Part shown: in pieces, positions 39,698-48,233 of the stretch
Numbering within the stretch: the first letter of the stretch is position 1
Layout: each line of letters begins with the position of its first letter
Origin: Dongia rigui
GTDB taxonomy: Bacteria > Pseudomonadota > Alphaproteobacteria > Dongiales > Dongiaceae
DNA length: 64,000 nt
Direction: 5' to 3'
Assembly (NCBI RefSeq): GCF_034044635.1
Contig: NZ_JAXCLX010000003.1
Coordinates: 248,001-312,000, forward strand
Made by a program: the position numbers and the translations under genes
The notes under the pieces: generated by a model
Seen by the model: the letters and a program-made list of their open reading frames with translations, nothing else
What the model was told of the DNA's origin: nothing
The model's database searches: none

Positions 39698-40785
39698 GCG
39701 TCGATCAACTCGTCAGCGGCGTAGGCGCGCTGTGCCGGATGCCCGACCAGATCCCAAAGTTCTGCCGGCAGCTTGCCGGCGCCGGCCCGCTTCGTCGTCA
39801 GATTCTCGACGGTGAAAACCTCGCCACGTTCGATTGCCTTGGCAGCGACAATCGTCTTGCGGGCGACCTTGCGCGTCGAGAGTTCCGCGGCGGTGGGTCG
39901 CTTCTCGGCTGTCCCCAATGCCGTCTCGATAGCCCGAATGCCGGCCACCATCTCGGCGAACTCCCCAGGCTCCAGTGACGCCCGGTGATCCGGCCCCGGC
40001 AGGTTCCGGTCGAGGGTCAGATGTTTCTCGATGATCTCTGCCCCGCGCGCTGCTGCCGCCAGAGAGATGACAATGCCCTGCGTGTGGTCCGAATAGCCCG
40101 TCCGGAGGCCGAATTGGTCGCGCAACGTATCCATGGCGCGCAGATTCACGTCGCCAAGCTGGGCTGGGTAATCGCTGGTGCAATGGAGGATGCTCACCCG
40201 CTCGCGCACAATCGCCTTCCCAGCGCCGCTCGCCCAGGCCGCCCGGAAGGCGGTACGGCTCGGCGATGGGCCGCCCAGATAGCCGAAGGCGACCACACCC
40301 AGCGCCTCCTCGATTTCCTCCATCGTGGCCATGCCCGTCGAGAGAATCAAGCGGGCCCCCGACTGCGCCATCTGCAGCAGCAGGGGAGCATTGGTCAGGT
40401 CCCCGGACGAAACCTTCAACAAAGTCAGGCCGAGTTCGCCCGCCAATAACTGTACAGATTGTGAATCGAACGGGGTGGACAGGAACTGGATGCCCCGGCG
40501 CTGGCAATGCTGCAGAAGAGCGCGATGCGCGTCGGCATCGAGTTCCAGCGCCTTCAGCATCTCGAGCTGCGAGCGGTACTCCGGCGCATTGCGGTCCTGA
40601 TAGGCGGCCTTGGGCGCCGCGACCGTCACAATCTGCTCGGCCTTGAAGGTCTGAAACTTCACCACATCGGCACCGGCTTCGACCGCAGCATCAACCAGCC
40701 CCAAGGCGCGCTCGAGCGAGCCATTGTGGTTAACGCCGGCCTCGCAGATGACCAGCACCCGTTTCAATTCATCCTTCGCGGTCAA
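39694..40785 (-). CDS. legI: N-acetylneuraminate/legionaminate synthase (NeuB/LegI family)
   Basis: The protein has 363 residues. The NeuB barrel (CEAGVNHNGSLERAL, FQTFKAEQIV, LSTPFDSQSV, LKVSSGDLTNAPLL, TGYSDHTQGI, IEKHLTLDRNLPGPDHRASL) is followed by a C-terminal SAF antifreeze-like domain (RKTIVAAKAIERGEVFTVENLTTKR). It condenses phosphoenolpyruvate with a six-carbon 2,4-diacetamido sugar to give the nine-carbon acid. The start is a TTG at 40785 with GGGAG 7 nt upstream. It is the first gene of legI-legH-ptmE and divergent from legB. Confidence 0.92.
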   Translation of the reverse strand: MTAKDELKRVLVICEAGVNHNGSLERALGLVDAAVEAGADVVKFQTFKAEQIVTVAAPKAAYQDRNAPEYRSQLEMLKALELDADAHRALLQHCQRRGIQFLSTPFDSQSVQLLAGELGLTLLKVSSGDLTNAPLLLQMAQSGARLILSTGMATMEEIEEALGVVAFGYLGGPSPSRTAFRAAWASGAGKAIVRERVSILHCTSDYPAQLGDVNLRAMDTLRDQFGLRTGYSDHTQGIVISLAAAARGAEIIEKHLTLDRNLPGPDHRASLEPGEFAEMVAGIRAIETALGTAEKRPTAAELSTRKVARKTIVAAKAIERGEVFTVENLTTKRAGAGKLPAELWDLVGHPAQRAYAADELIDA

Positions 40786-40893
40786 TCTGTTACTCCCGGG
40801 GGCGCAGCCTTGATGCTGCTTGTTCTGATTTCTTGGCCATGCTTATACTCCGCCGCGAATTCTGCCACTAGTCATTGCGTTTTAAGAGGGAAA

Positions 40894-41898
40894 ATGGGCC
40901 AGGCCCGAGTTCTTGTTACCGGTGCGGATGGCTTCATCGGCTCGCATCTGACCGAAGCCCTGGTGCGCGCCGGCCATAAGGTCCGCGCCTTCACGCTCTA
41001 TAATTCCTTCGGCACGCGCGGTCATCTCGACGCCCTGCCCAAGGAAATCCTGGCGGAAATCGAGGTTCATGCTGGCGACATCCGGGACCCCGGATCCGCC
41101 CGGGCCGCCGTCAAGGGCAGCGACCGGATCTTCCATTTGGCTGCCCTGATCGCCATTCCCTATTCCTATGTGGCGCCGGATTCCTATGTCGACACCAACA
41201 TCACCGGCACCCTCAATTTGCTGATGGCGGCGCGGGACGAGGGTGTTTCGACCTTCGTCCACACCTCGACCAGCGAGGTCTATGGCACCGCGCAATACGT
41301 GCCGATCGACGAGGCGCACCCGCTCAACGCCCAATCGCCTTACGCGGCGACCAAGGTCGGCGCCGACCAGCTGGCCCTGTCGTTCCAGCGCAGCTTCGAC
41401 ATGCCGGTGTCGGTCATCCGCCCCTTCAATACCTTCGGGCCGCGCCAGTCGACGCGCGCCGTGCTGCCGACCATCATCACCCAGATTGCCGCGGGCCAGA
41501 ATTCGATCCGCCTTGGCAACCTCACCGCGACGCGCGATTTCTGCTATGTGCGCGACACGGTGGCCGGCTTTATCGCCGTGGCGGACTCCAAGGCCACGAT
41601 CGGCGAAGTCACCAATATCGGTTCCGGCTTCGAAATCTCGGTCGGCGATGCAGCCAATCTGATTGCCAAGCTGATGGGCCGCGAGATCACCATCAATGTC
41701 GACGATGATCGGCTGCGCCCCGTCAACAGCGAGGTCGAACGCCTCTGGGCCGCCACCGACAAGGCCCAGCGCATCACCGCCTGGCGCCCCGCTTATGCCG
41801 GCCTTGAAGGCTTCGGCCGCGGCATGGAAGAAACCATCACCTGGTTCACCAATCCGAAGAATCTCGAACGCTATGACCCGACCCGCTACCAGCTCTGA
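40894..41898 (+). CDS. legB: NAD-dependent nucleotide-sugar 4,6-dehydratase (LegB-like)
   Basis: This extended SDR has 334 residues with VTGADGFIGSHLTEAL (NAD loop), HLAALIAIPYSYVAPDSYVDTN, TSTSEVYGTA (Thr/Ser plus Glu of the dehydratase active site) and SPYAATKVGADQLA (YxxxK). The TSEVYG segment marks a dehydratase rather than an epimerase. In Campylobacter LegB acts on GDP-GlcNAc. GAGGG precedes the ATG at 40894. It is the first gene of legB-legC-legG, divergent from legI. Confidence 0.88.
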   Translation: MGQARVLVTGADGFIGSHLTEALVRAGHKVRAFTLYNSFGTRGHLDALPKEILAEIEVHAGDIRDPGSARAAVKGSDRIFHLAALIAIPYSYVAPDSYVDTNITGTLNLLMAARDEGVSTFVHTSTSEVYGTAQYVPIDEAHPLNAQSPYAATKVGADQLALSFQRSFDMPVSVIRPFNTFGPRQSTRAVLPTIITQIAAGQNSIRLGNLTATRDFCYVRDTVAGFIAVADSKATIGEVTNIGSGFEISVGDAANLIAKLMGREITINVDDDRLRPVNSEVERLWAATDKAQRITAWRPAYAGLEGFGRGMEETITWFTNPKNLERYDPTRYQL

Positions 41899-43072
41899 CG
41901 GGGTGGCCCCCTCGCTCAACGAGGCGTTCGTCGGCGCCCTGCGCACCGTCTTGCCGCAGGTGACGGGGCCGGTGCAGCTGCACGACCCGCATTTTGCCGG
42001 CAATGAATGGGCCTATGTGAAGGAATGCCTGGATACCGGCTGGGTCTCCTATAACGGCGCCTTCGTCTCGCGTTTCGAAACCATGCTGACCGACCTCACC
42101 GGCGCCGGTTCCTGCGCGGCCGTTTCCAGCGGCACGGTTGCCATCGAGATGGCCTTGCGGGTTGCCGGCGTCGAGGCCGGGGACGAAGTGCTCTCGCCCA
42201 CCCTGACCTTTGTCGCCACCAACAACGCGATCGCGCATCTCGGCGCCACGCCCCATTTCGTTGACAGCGAGGCCACGTCTTTGGGCGTCGATGCGGCCAA
42301 GCTCGGCGATTATCTGGGCGACATCGCCGAGATGACCGACCGCGGTCCCCGAAATCGCCTGACCGGACGGCGGCTTGCCGCACTCCTGCCGATGCATTGC
42401 TTCGGCCATCCGGTCGACATGGACCCGCTGCTGGAAATCGCGGCGCGCTGGCGCATCCCGGTGATCGAGGACGCGGCCGAGGCCATCGGCAGCAGCTATA
42501 AGGGACGGCCCTGCGGGTCGCTGGCGCCGATCGCTTGCCTCAGCTTCAACGGCAACAAGATCGTCACCACCGGCGGCGGTGGTGCCATCCTGGCCCGCGA
42601 TCCCGAAGTGGGTCGGCGCCTCCGCCACCTCACCTCGACCGCCAAGACGGCCCACCCGTTCGAGTTCATCCATGACGAGGTGGGCTGGAACTACCGCATG
42701 CCCAACATCAACGCGGCCTTGGGCTGCGCGATGCTGGAGGCATTGCCACAGCGTCTTGCCGCCAAGCGCGCGTTGCAACACCGCTATGGACAGGCCTTTG
42801 CCGATCTCAACCGCGTCTCCATCCTCAAGGAACCAGCCTATGCCCAGAGCAATTTCTGGCTCGTGGCGGCGGTGCTCGAGGATTGCGATCTCGCCGAGCG
42901 CGACGCGCTGCTGAAGGCAACGCATGCGGCCGGGTTCATGTGCCGCGCCGCCTGGCGCCTCAGCCACCATCTGCCAATGTATCAATCGGCGCCGCGCATG
43001 CCGCTCGAGGCCGCCGAGAATTTGCAACCGCGTCTGGTGAATCTGCCGAGCGCGCCGCAATTGCTGGCCTGA
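41873..43072 (+). CDS. legC: PLP-dependent aminotransferase, DegT/DnrJ/EryC1 family (LegC-like)
   Basis: The protein has 399 residues. VSSGTVAIEMAL, SPTLTFVATNNAIAHLGATP, VIEDAAEAIGSSYKG and the PLP lysine in SFNGNKIVTTGGGG are diagnostic of sugar aminotransferases; the LegC/PglE group begins like NEAFVGALRTVLP. It would aminate the 4-keto product of LegB. The ATG at 41873 overlaps the legB end by 26 bp; a GTG at 41900 is the other possible start. It is followed 8 bp later by legG. Confidence 0.88.
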   Translation: MTRPATSSDGVAPSLNEAFVGALRTVLPQVTGPVQLHDPHFAGNEWAYVKECLDTGWVSYNGAFVSRFETMLTDLTGAGSCAAVSSGTVAIEMALRVAGVEAGDEVLSPTLTFVATNNAIAHLGATPHFVDSEATSLGVDAAKLGDYLGDIAEMTDRGPRNRLTGRRLAALLPMHCFGHPVDMDPLLEIAARWRIPVIEDAAEAIGSSYKGRPCGSLAPIACLSFNGNKIVTTGGGGAILARDPEVGRRLRHLTSTAKTAHPFEFIHDEVGWNYRMPNINAALGCAMLEALPQRLAAKRALQHRYGQAFADLNRVSILKEPAYAQSNFWLVAAVLEDCDLAERDALLKATHAAGFMCRAAWRLSHHLPMYQSAPRMPLEAAENLQPRLVNLPSAPQLLA

Positions 43073-43080
43073 GGCGACGG

Positions 43081-44253
43081 ATGGCGGCACAGCGGCATAT
43101 CCTGGCGGTTTCCGGCAGCCGCTCCGATTACAGCCTGCTGGTCTGGCCGCTGCGGCTGCTCCGCGCGGAGCCGAGCTTCCGTCTCGAGGTCGCGGTAACG
43201 GGCATGCATCTGCTGCCGGCCTTCGGCAACACCGTCGACCAGTTCGCTGCGGACGGCTTCGAGATCGCGGCTCGGGTGCCGACACAAGGACCCGAGGACA
43301 GTCCCGAGGAGACGGCCCGTGCCATCGGGCGCGGAATCATCGGCTTCACTGAAACACTGAGCCGGCTGAAGCCCGATCTGCTGCTGGTGCTGGGCGACCG
43401 CTTCGAGACTTTCGCTGCGGCGCAGGCCGCTTTCGTGCTGCGCATTCCCATCGCCCATTTGTGCGGCGGCGACGTCTCCAACGGCGCCCTCGATGACGGG
43501 TTTCGCCACGCGATTGCCAAGATGGCGAGCCTGCATTTCCCGACCAATCAGGATGCGGCACAAAGGCTGCGGCAATTGGGCGAGATGCCGGAACGCATCT
43601 TCAACGTCGGCTCGACAGGTATCGATTTCATCAAGCGCGCCGAGCTCCTGCCGCGCGCCGAACTCGAGGCGAACCTTGGCCACGTCCTGCCGGAACGCTT
43701 TCTGCTGGTGACCTTTCACCCGGCAACGCTGGACCCGGTGCCGAGCCTCGACCAGGTGGGCGAATTGCTGGCGGCCCTGGGCGGGTTGCCGGCCGATATC
43801 GGCCTCGTCTTCACCTTCGCCAATGCCGATGCCGAGGGGGCCCGGATCAACGAGTTGCTGGTGGCCTTCGCCAGCAGCCGCCCGCTCGCCCACTGCCATC
43901 CCTCGCTGGGGCCGACGCGCTTCCAAAGCCTGCTGCGCCTCACCGCGGCGATGGTCGGCAACTCGTCGAGCGGTCTCTACGAAGCGCCGAGCTGGGATGT
44001 GCCGGCCGTCAATATCGGCCGCCGTCAGGACGGGCGGCTGCGCGCCAGTTCGGTCATCGATTGCCCGCCGCAGCGCGATGCGATTGCGGCCGCGATCAAG
44101 CGCGCGCTCGGCCTAAGCCCAAAGGGCACCATCAGCCCCTATGGCGATGGCAAGGCCTCGGAACGGATCGTCGATGTGCTGAAGAACCTGCCGGACTGGC
44201 AGAGCCTGGTTTACAAGAGCTTCCTAGATCTGCCCGCGACGGGTGAGAAGTAG
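43081..44253 (+). CDS. legG: Hydrolysing UDP/GDP-sugar 2-epimerase (NeuC/LegG-like)
   Basis: The protein has 390 residues of the epimerase_2 GT-B fold: SGSRSDYSLLVWPLRLL, LLLVLGDRFETFAAA, IAHLCGGDVSNGALDDGFRHAIAKMA, VTFHPATLD and MVGNSSSGLYEAPSW. This matches the hydrolysing NeuC/LegG group, which releases the nucleotide and inverts C2 to give a diacetamido mannose-type sugar for LegI. It is the last gene of legB-legC-legG and its end overlaps convergent legF by 30 bp. Confidence 0.9.
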   Translation: MAAQRHILAVSGSRSDYSLLVWPLRLLRAEPSFRLEVAVTGMHLLPAFGNTVDQFAADGFEIAARVPTQGPEDSPEETARAIGRGIIGFTETLSRLKPDLLLVLGDRFETFAAAQAAFVLRIPIAHLCGGDVSNGALDDGFRHAIAKMASLHFPTNQDAAQRLRQLGEMPERIFNVGSTGIDFIKRAELLPRAELEANLGHVLPERFLLVTFHPATLDPVPSLDQVGELLAALGGLPADIGLVFTFANADAEGARINELLVAFASSRPLAHCHPSLGPTRFQSLLRLTAAMVGNSSSGLYEAPSWDVPAVNIGRRQDGRLRASSVIDCPPQRDAIAAAIKRALGLSPKGTISPYGDGKASERIVDVLKNLPDWQSLVYKSFLDLPATGEK

Positions 44254-44928
44254 GTCAGCGAGCGCAAAGTCGATCTCGGTATCGATATCGACGCCATGCT
44301 CTGCGGCAATCTCCACCAGGCGCAAACGCCCGGCCCAGATTCCCGGCTGCGCCAGGATGAAATCCGGGCTCGCCACGTAACAGCCGGCCACCAGCTGCAA
44401 GACCTTGGGCGCCTGCTGGCGGCCGCTCAAGCTCGCCGGTGGCTGCTTCACCAGATGTGGTGCCCCGGCGGCGTCCAATTCAACCAGTGTATAATAAGGA
44501 TTGGCCTTGGCTTCGATGGCCGTCATCACCAGATCGGCATCACCCTGTTCATAGCGCGCGATGCAGGCTTCGATATCGGCGTTTGTGCGCAAGGGGCAAA
44601 CGGCCGGGACCGAGACGAAAAGATCGATCTTGCCGCCGGCATCGCGCAGCGCCGTGATGGCATGTCGCCAGGCCAGCCATTCCGCGGCACCATCCGTTGC
44701 CAGTTCCGCCGGGCGCATGAACGGCACCTCGGCACCGGCGGCGCGGGCAGCCGCGGCGATTTCGGCATCATCCGTCGAGACGACCACCCGGCCGATCGCC
44801 GGCACATGCCGCGCCGCATCAATTGCGTGTGCAATAAGCGGCCGGCCGGCCAGGGGCCTAACATTCTTGCGCGGCACCCCCTTTGACCCGCCACGCGCAA
44901 AGATCATGGCAACGACATTCCCGTTCAA
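44224..44928 (-). CDS. legF: CMP-nonulosonate cytidylyltransferase (NeuA/LegF-like)
   Basis: The protein has about 234 residues. FARGGSKGVPRKNVRPLAGRPL is the CMP-sugar synthetase nucleotide loop, VVVSTDDAEIAAAA and VPAVCPLRTNADIEACI follow, and HGVDIDTEIDFALAD carries the metal-binding Asp pair. It activates the nonulosonate to the CMP sugar, the last step before transfer. The start is uncertain: TTG 44928 behind GGGG is used, ATG 44907 and TTG 44955 are alternatives. It is a single-gene unit that converges with legG. Confidence 0.88.
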   Translation of the reverse strand: MNGNVVAMIFARGGSKGVPRKNVRPLAGRPLIAHAIDAARHVPAIGRVVVSTDDAEIAAAARAAGAEVPFMRPAELATDGAAEWLAWRHAITALRDAGGKIDLFVSVPAVCPLRTNADIEACIARYEQGDADLVMTAIEAKANPYYTLVELDAAGAPHLVKQPPASLSGRQQAPKVLQLVAGCYVASPDFILAQPGIWAGRLRLVEIAAEHGVDIDTEIDFALADLLLTRRGQI

Positions 44929-44955
44929 CTGATGCCCCCGCCTTTGGTCAAGCAA

Positions 44956-45269
44956 CCGGTCGGGATGACGCGACAGCTATTATCGTTCGCGCCATCACTA
45001 CTCCAAATATAGCTATCATTGAGATACGCAGACACAAATTTATACAACTTTTAAAGGCCATGCTTGGCAACCTATGCATCTCGAAAAACGCACGCCAAAT
45101 ACGACCGCTAAAGTTCCAATAAATTCCCTCTACATATGACTTTTTCACACTTTTTTTGTTTCCGAGCCAACCTAAATTGTCTATCTGTTCATCATATGAT
45201 GCATTAGGCGCCTGCTCCAAGAGGGATCAACCATGCAGCGCGGCGAATTCGAGCAGATGGGCCAGTCAG
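44956..45269. other. AT-rich intergenic region upstream of the unknown 635-aa gene
   Basis: This gap of about 310 bp is clearly more AT-rich than its surroundings, with runs such as T8 near 45151 and the dyad CATATGATG-like sequence near 45193. No tRNA or gene is visible. It probably holds the promoters for legF (minus) and for the gene starting at 45270. A strong ribosome site lies at 45219-45225 in front of a short out-of-frame ORF. Confidence 0.5.
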
Positions 45270-45319
45270 ATGATCATAGAAATGCTGTCGAAATGGGTGA
45301 AGCGAGGCAGCCCGGCTGA
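45233..45319 (+). other. Short ORF with strong ribosome site overlapping the start of the next gene
   Basis: An ATG at 45233 is preceded by AAGAGGG at a good distance and opens a 28-codon frame (MQRGEFEQMGQSDDHRNAVE...). It overlaps the likely start of the 635-aa gene in a different frame. It may be a translational leader, or the true start of that gene separated from it by a frameshift. Confidence 0.35.
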
Positions 45320-47177
45320 GGGCAAGGCCGATAAAAAACGGCAGCGCCAGAACGACCACGCACTTCAGACGCGGGTCTCGCAAACCCTCGACAGCGTTGT
45401 GAAGCGACTGATTGCGGACGGCCACAAGAAGGTCCTGGTTGTCGGCTCCAAGGAATTCCACGACGATGTCGCCCTGGCAGCCCCTCAATGCGCCTTGAGC
45501 TGGGCATCGTGCAATATCCGCGATGTCGTGGCCGGTGCAGCCAACCCAGGCGACGTCGCGCTCGGCAGCTTTGAAGCGGTCATTTGCGGCGGCACCGAGG
45601 TTGCAGCGAATTATCGCATCGCCGTCGCCCGCATGTTTGCCGCCGATCCCAACCGCCCGGTTCATTGGGTGGCGAATGATTGGGAGTTTTGTGGCGGGAC
45701 TTTTCCTGTCCCGGCGCAGGCCTCCGATGCCCAGATCCTGCTCTTCAATCACTTTGAGCACTTCTTCGGCATCAAGGACCCGCTGCAGTTTCGGATCGAG
45801 ATCTGCTGCGGGCGGGATCAGAAGCGCCTCTACCGCATTCTCGGCCCGAACCAGAGCCTGACCCTTCGTCTGTCCGATTTCTTTCCTGACCGAACCGAAG
45901 CCGCCTCTTTCCTGACATTCGTGCATGCCCCTGCCCTCACGCGAGGCCGGCATAACCGGCTGCGGGTATGCGGTGATGTATTTTGGGGCGACTCTCTCAC
46001 CACCCTGCATGGCCTGCACGAGTTCAATCGGCCAGCGACGCACAAGTTTGAGTTTCGCTTGGCAACCGACGACCTCCGGAACAGCGACGTGGTTTTGACC
46101 ATTCCGAACTATGAACGGGATATGGTCGATTCAGCGTTGCTGACGACCATAGACGAACAAACAAGCACGACGACACGGCACAAGGATTATCGGATCGATC
46201 AGGCCGTTGTTGATAGCGGCAGTCTGGTCGACAAGCATTATGTCGGCTGGAACTATGCCGGCTATGGCGGATCCAACTGGTTCGCACTTGGCCATGCCAA
46301 TGGTCCGGGCGGGCGCGGAACGATTTCCGGCAATCATCATGCGAGTGTTCCGGTATCGCCCTTGCCTGTGATTCCGATGGATCAGGCAGAACGCCAAGAG
46401 ATAGGCCAGCTGATCGGCGCCGGCTATTTCATCGAACCCTATGCCTTGCCGGTGGCCCGCAACAACGATCTGATTTCTTTTGGTTTCAATTGCAGCAGCG
46501 CCAATCCGCCCTATCGCGATTTCATCCTGCACACATTCGACGCGCAGGGCCGACCGATCGCTCAGCACGCCTATCACAAGGACCGCGACGAAGCGGTCTT
46601 TACCGATGAACTGCCGCATGTCGCCGATGACGCGCGAGTCTCGCTGGTGATGCTGACGCCGGATTTTGAGCGCATCGGCATCCGCCGCAAAGGCTTCAAG
46701 ACGCAGTTTGAGCATGTCGTCAAACATCGCGGGTCCGGGGATTGGGACGTCACGGAAGGGCAGACGAGCTGGCGCAATGTGGGTTTGTCGGTATCCAGTG
46801 CCGCTCATTTCGCCGGGCCGATGGGTTCGGTCATCGGCCGGACGAATCTGGTCGCAAGGGCACGCAGCAGTGGCGGCTTCCGGACCAGCGTCGTCGCCGT
46901 CCATGCCAGCGGCCGGACGGCCTATCATGGCACGGCCATGCTCAAGATCACCGTCTTCAATCTGTTGGGCCAATCGCGCGAGGCCGAGGTCCCGGTCCCC
47001 AGTTTCACCTCGCGCACCATCTGGTTGGATGCCCTGTGGCCGGACATAGAGGGCTTCTTGGGCGCCACTGGAGTCGGCGCAATCCTGGCAACGTCATATG
47101 AGGCGGACATCAATTGCCAAATTCTAACGGTGTCGAATGCCGGCGCCGTCTCGCTTCAGCATATGTGGGGCTACTGA
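45270..47177 (+). CDS. Large protein of unknown function in the glycan region
   Basis: The protein has about 635 residues and no recognised domain, signal peptide or membrane helix. The N-terminal 40 residues are basic (KWVKRGSPAEGKADKKRQRQ). A Rossmann-like segment KKVLVVGSKEFHDDVALAAP at about 55 and FEAVICGGTEVAANYRIAV suggest a nucleotide-binding or methyltransferase-like first part. Later segments (HYVGWNYAGYGGSNWFALGHANGPGG; GNHHASVPVSPLPVI) are rich in aromatic residues and look like beta structure. The start is uncertain because neither ATG 45270 nor 45282 has a good ribosome site. Co-orientation with a sulfotransferase 54 bp downstream suggests a glycan-related role. Confidence 0.6.
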   Translation: MIIEMLSKWVKRGSPAEGKADKKRQRQNDHALQTRVSQTLDSVVKRLIADGHKKVLVVGSKEFHDDVALAAPQCALSWASCNIRDVVAGAANPGDVALGSFEAVICGGTEVAANYRIAVARMFAADPNRPVHWVANDWEFCGGTFPVPAQASDAQILLFNHFEHFFGIKDPLQFRIEICCGRDQKRLYRILGPNQSLTLRLSDFFPDRTEAASFLTFVHAPALTRGRHNRLRVCGDVFWGDSLTTLHGLHEFNRPATHKFEFRLATDDLRNSDVVLTIPNYERDMVDSALLTTIDEQTSTTTRHKDYRIDQAVVDSGSLVDKHYVGWNYAGYGGSNWFALGHANGPGGRGTISGNHHASVPVSPLPVIPMDQAERQEIGQLIGAGYFIEPYALPVARNNDLISFGFNCSSANPPYRDFILHTFDAQGRPIAQHAYHKDRDEAVFTDELPHVADDARVSLVMLTPDFERIGIRRKGFKTQFEHVVKHRGSGDWDVTEGQTSWRNVGLSVSSAAHFAGPMGSVIGRTNLVARARSSGGFRTSVVAVHASGRTAYHGTAMLKITVFNLLGQSREAEVPVPSFTSRTIWLDALWPDIEGFLGATGVGAILATSYEADINCQILTVSNAGAVSLQHMWGY

Positions 47178-47231
47178 GCGGCACATTGCGGTCGCTGTCG
47201 CTCAATCCGGAAGTCTAACGAGGTTACAAAA

Positions 47232-48233
47232 GTGCCAGAATTGCCCACATCGACGAAGCCCCTCGACGCCCGGTTGGTCTTCATTATCGGTGGACCAAAG
47301 ACTGCCAGCACGGCATTGTGCGGCCTCCTGAACAGTCATCCGGACGCCCTCGTCATGTGCGAGGTCGAGCTGAACGGCAAGGAGATATCGCGTTGGGGGC
47401 GAAAGCTGCTGCGCGCCCACGCCGATCTGACGCCGTTCTTCAAAAGCGACAATGTCGATCCGCTGGAGAACTACCGGCGCGCCCACGCCCATCTGAGTGC
47501 GCGCGGGCATGCGCGCCGGATGTTCGGTGACAAATTCGTCGGCATTGAGAATGGCTTCTCGCGCCGGGTCGGCAGCGCCAACGTCATCTTCAGCGTGCGG
47601 CACTTGCCGGAATGGCTGGCGAAAGACAGCATCCGCGCCGAATACAAATGCGACCACAACATCGTCCCACTGGCTGTTCAGTACACCAGGCATTTCATCG
47701 AAAGCTTCCAGGTCGAGAAAGTGCTGCATGTCCGGTTCTCCGATTTCCTCAATCGAAATCAGCAAATCGTTGATGCCGTCTGGCGCTTCCTGGAAATCGA
47801 GCCACCGAAGGATGCTTACGTCTGGTGGGATTCAATCGGCGCTTATCAGCCTGAGGACCCCAAGGCGTCCATGAACTGGTGGCGCGGGCACGCCTCATCT
47901 GCCGTAAAGCCGGAGAGCGGCGATACGCAGGTGAAGATTGCGCCGATAGCCTTCTGGCAAAGAATTCTACCGATCTTCGATCGCTATTATGAAGCTGCTG
48001 GCCAGGGCGTTAAGGTCGCTCAATCGGAGATTGAGGCGGATCTTCTTGCCTTGGACGCGATCGCCAAAGAATATACTTTGCCTATCGATGCGGCATATCT
48101 GCACAACTACTCGAAATCCGCCAACCCGGATATCAAGACGAAACGCCGCAATGGCACTGCGCCAGGTTGGAAGTCGCTGACGGCACGGATTGCCAAATGG
48201 GTCTCGTCGGTCAAAACCCTACCGTTAGGTTGA
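47232..48233 (+). CDS. Sulfotransferase-like P-loop protein
   Basis: The protein has 333 residues. FIIGGPKTASTALCGLLNSHP (about residue 17) resembles the 5'-phosphosulfate loop of the Sulfotransfer_3 group, and FSVRHLPEWLAKDSIRAEY (about residue 118) lies where the 3'-phosphate motif is expected, although less canonical. An acceptor sugar in the surface glycan is the likely target. The start is a GTG at 47232 with GAGG 8 nt upstream. It follows the unknown gene by 54 bp. Its 3' end overlaps the convergent lpxR-like gene by 23 bp. Confidence 0.72.
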   Translation: MPELPTSTKPLDARLVFIIGGPKTASTALCGLLNSHPDALVMCEVELNGKEISRWGRKLLRAHADLTPFFKSDNVDPLENYRRAHAHLSARGHARRMFGDKFVGIENGFSRRVGSANVIFSVRHLPEWLAKDSIRAEYKCDHNIVPLAVQYTRHFIESFQVEKVLHVRFSDFLNRNQQIVDAVWRFLEIEPPKDAYVWWDSIGAYQPEDPKASMNWWRGHASSAVKPESGDTQVKIAPIAFWQRILPIFDRYYEAAGQGVKVAQSEIEADLLALDAIAKEYTLPIDAAYLHNYSKSANPDIKTKRRNGTAPGWKSLTARIAKWVSSVKTLPLG

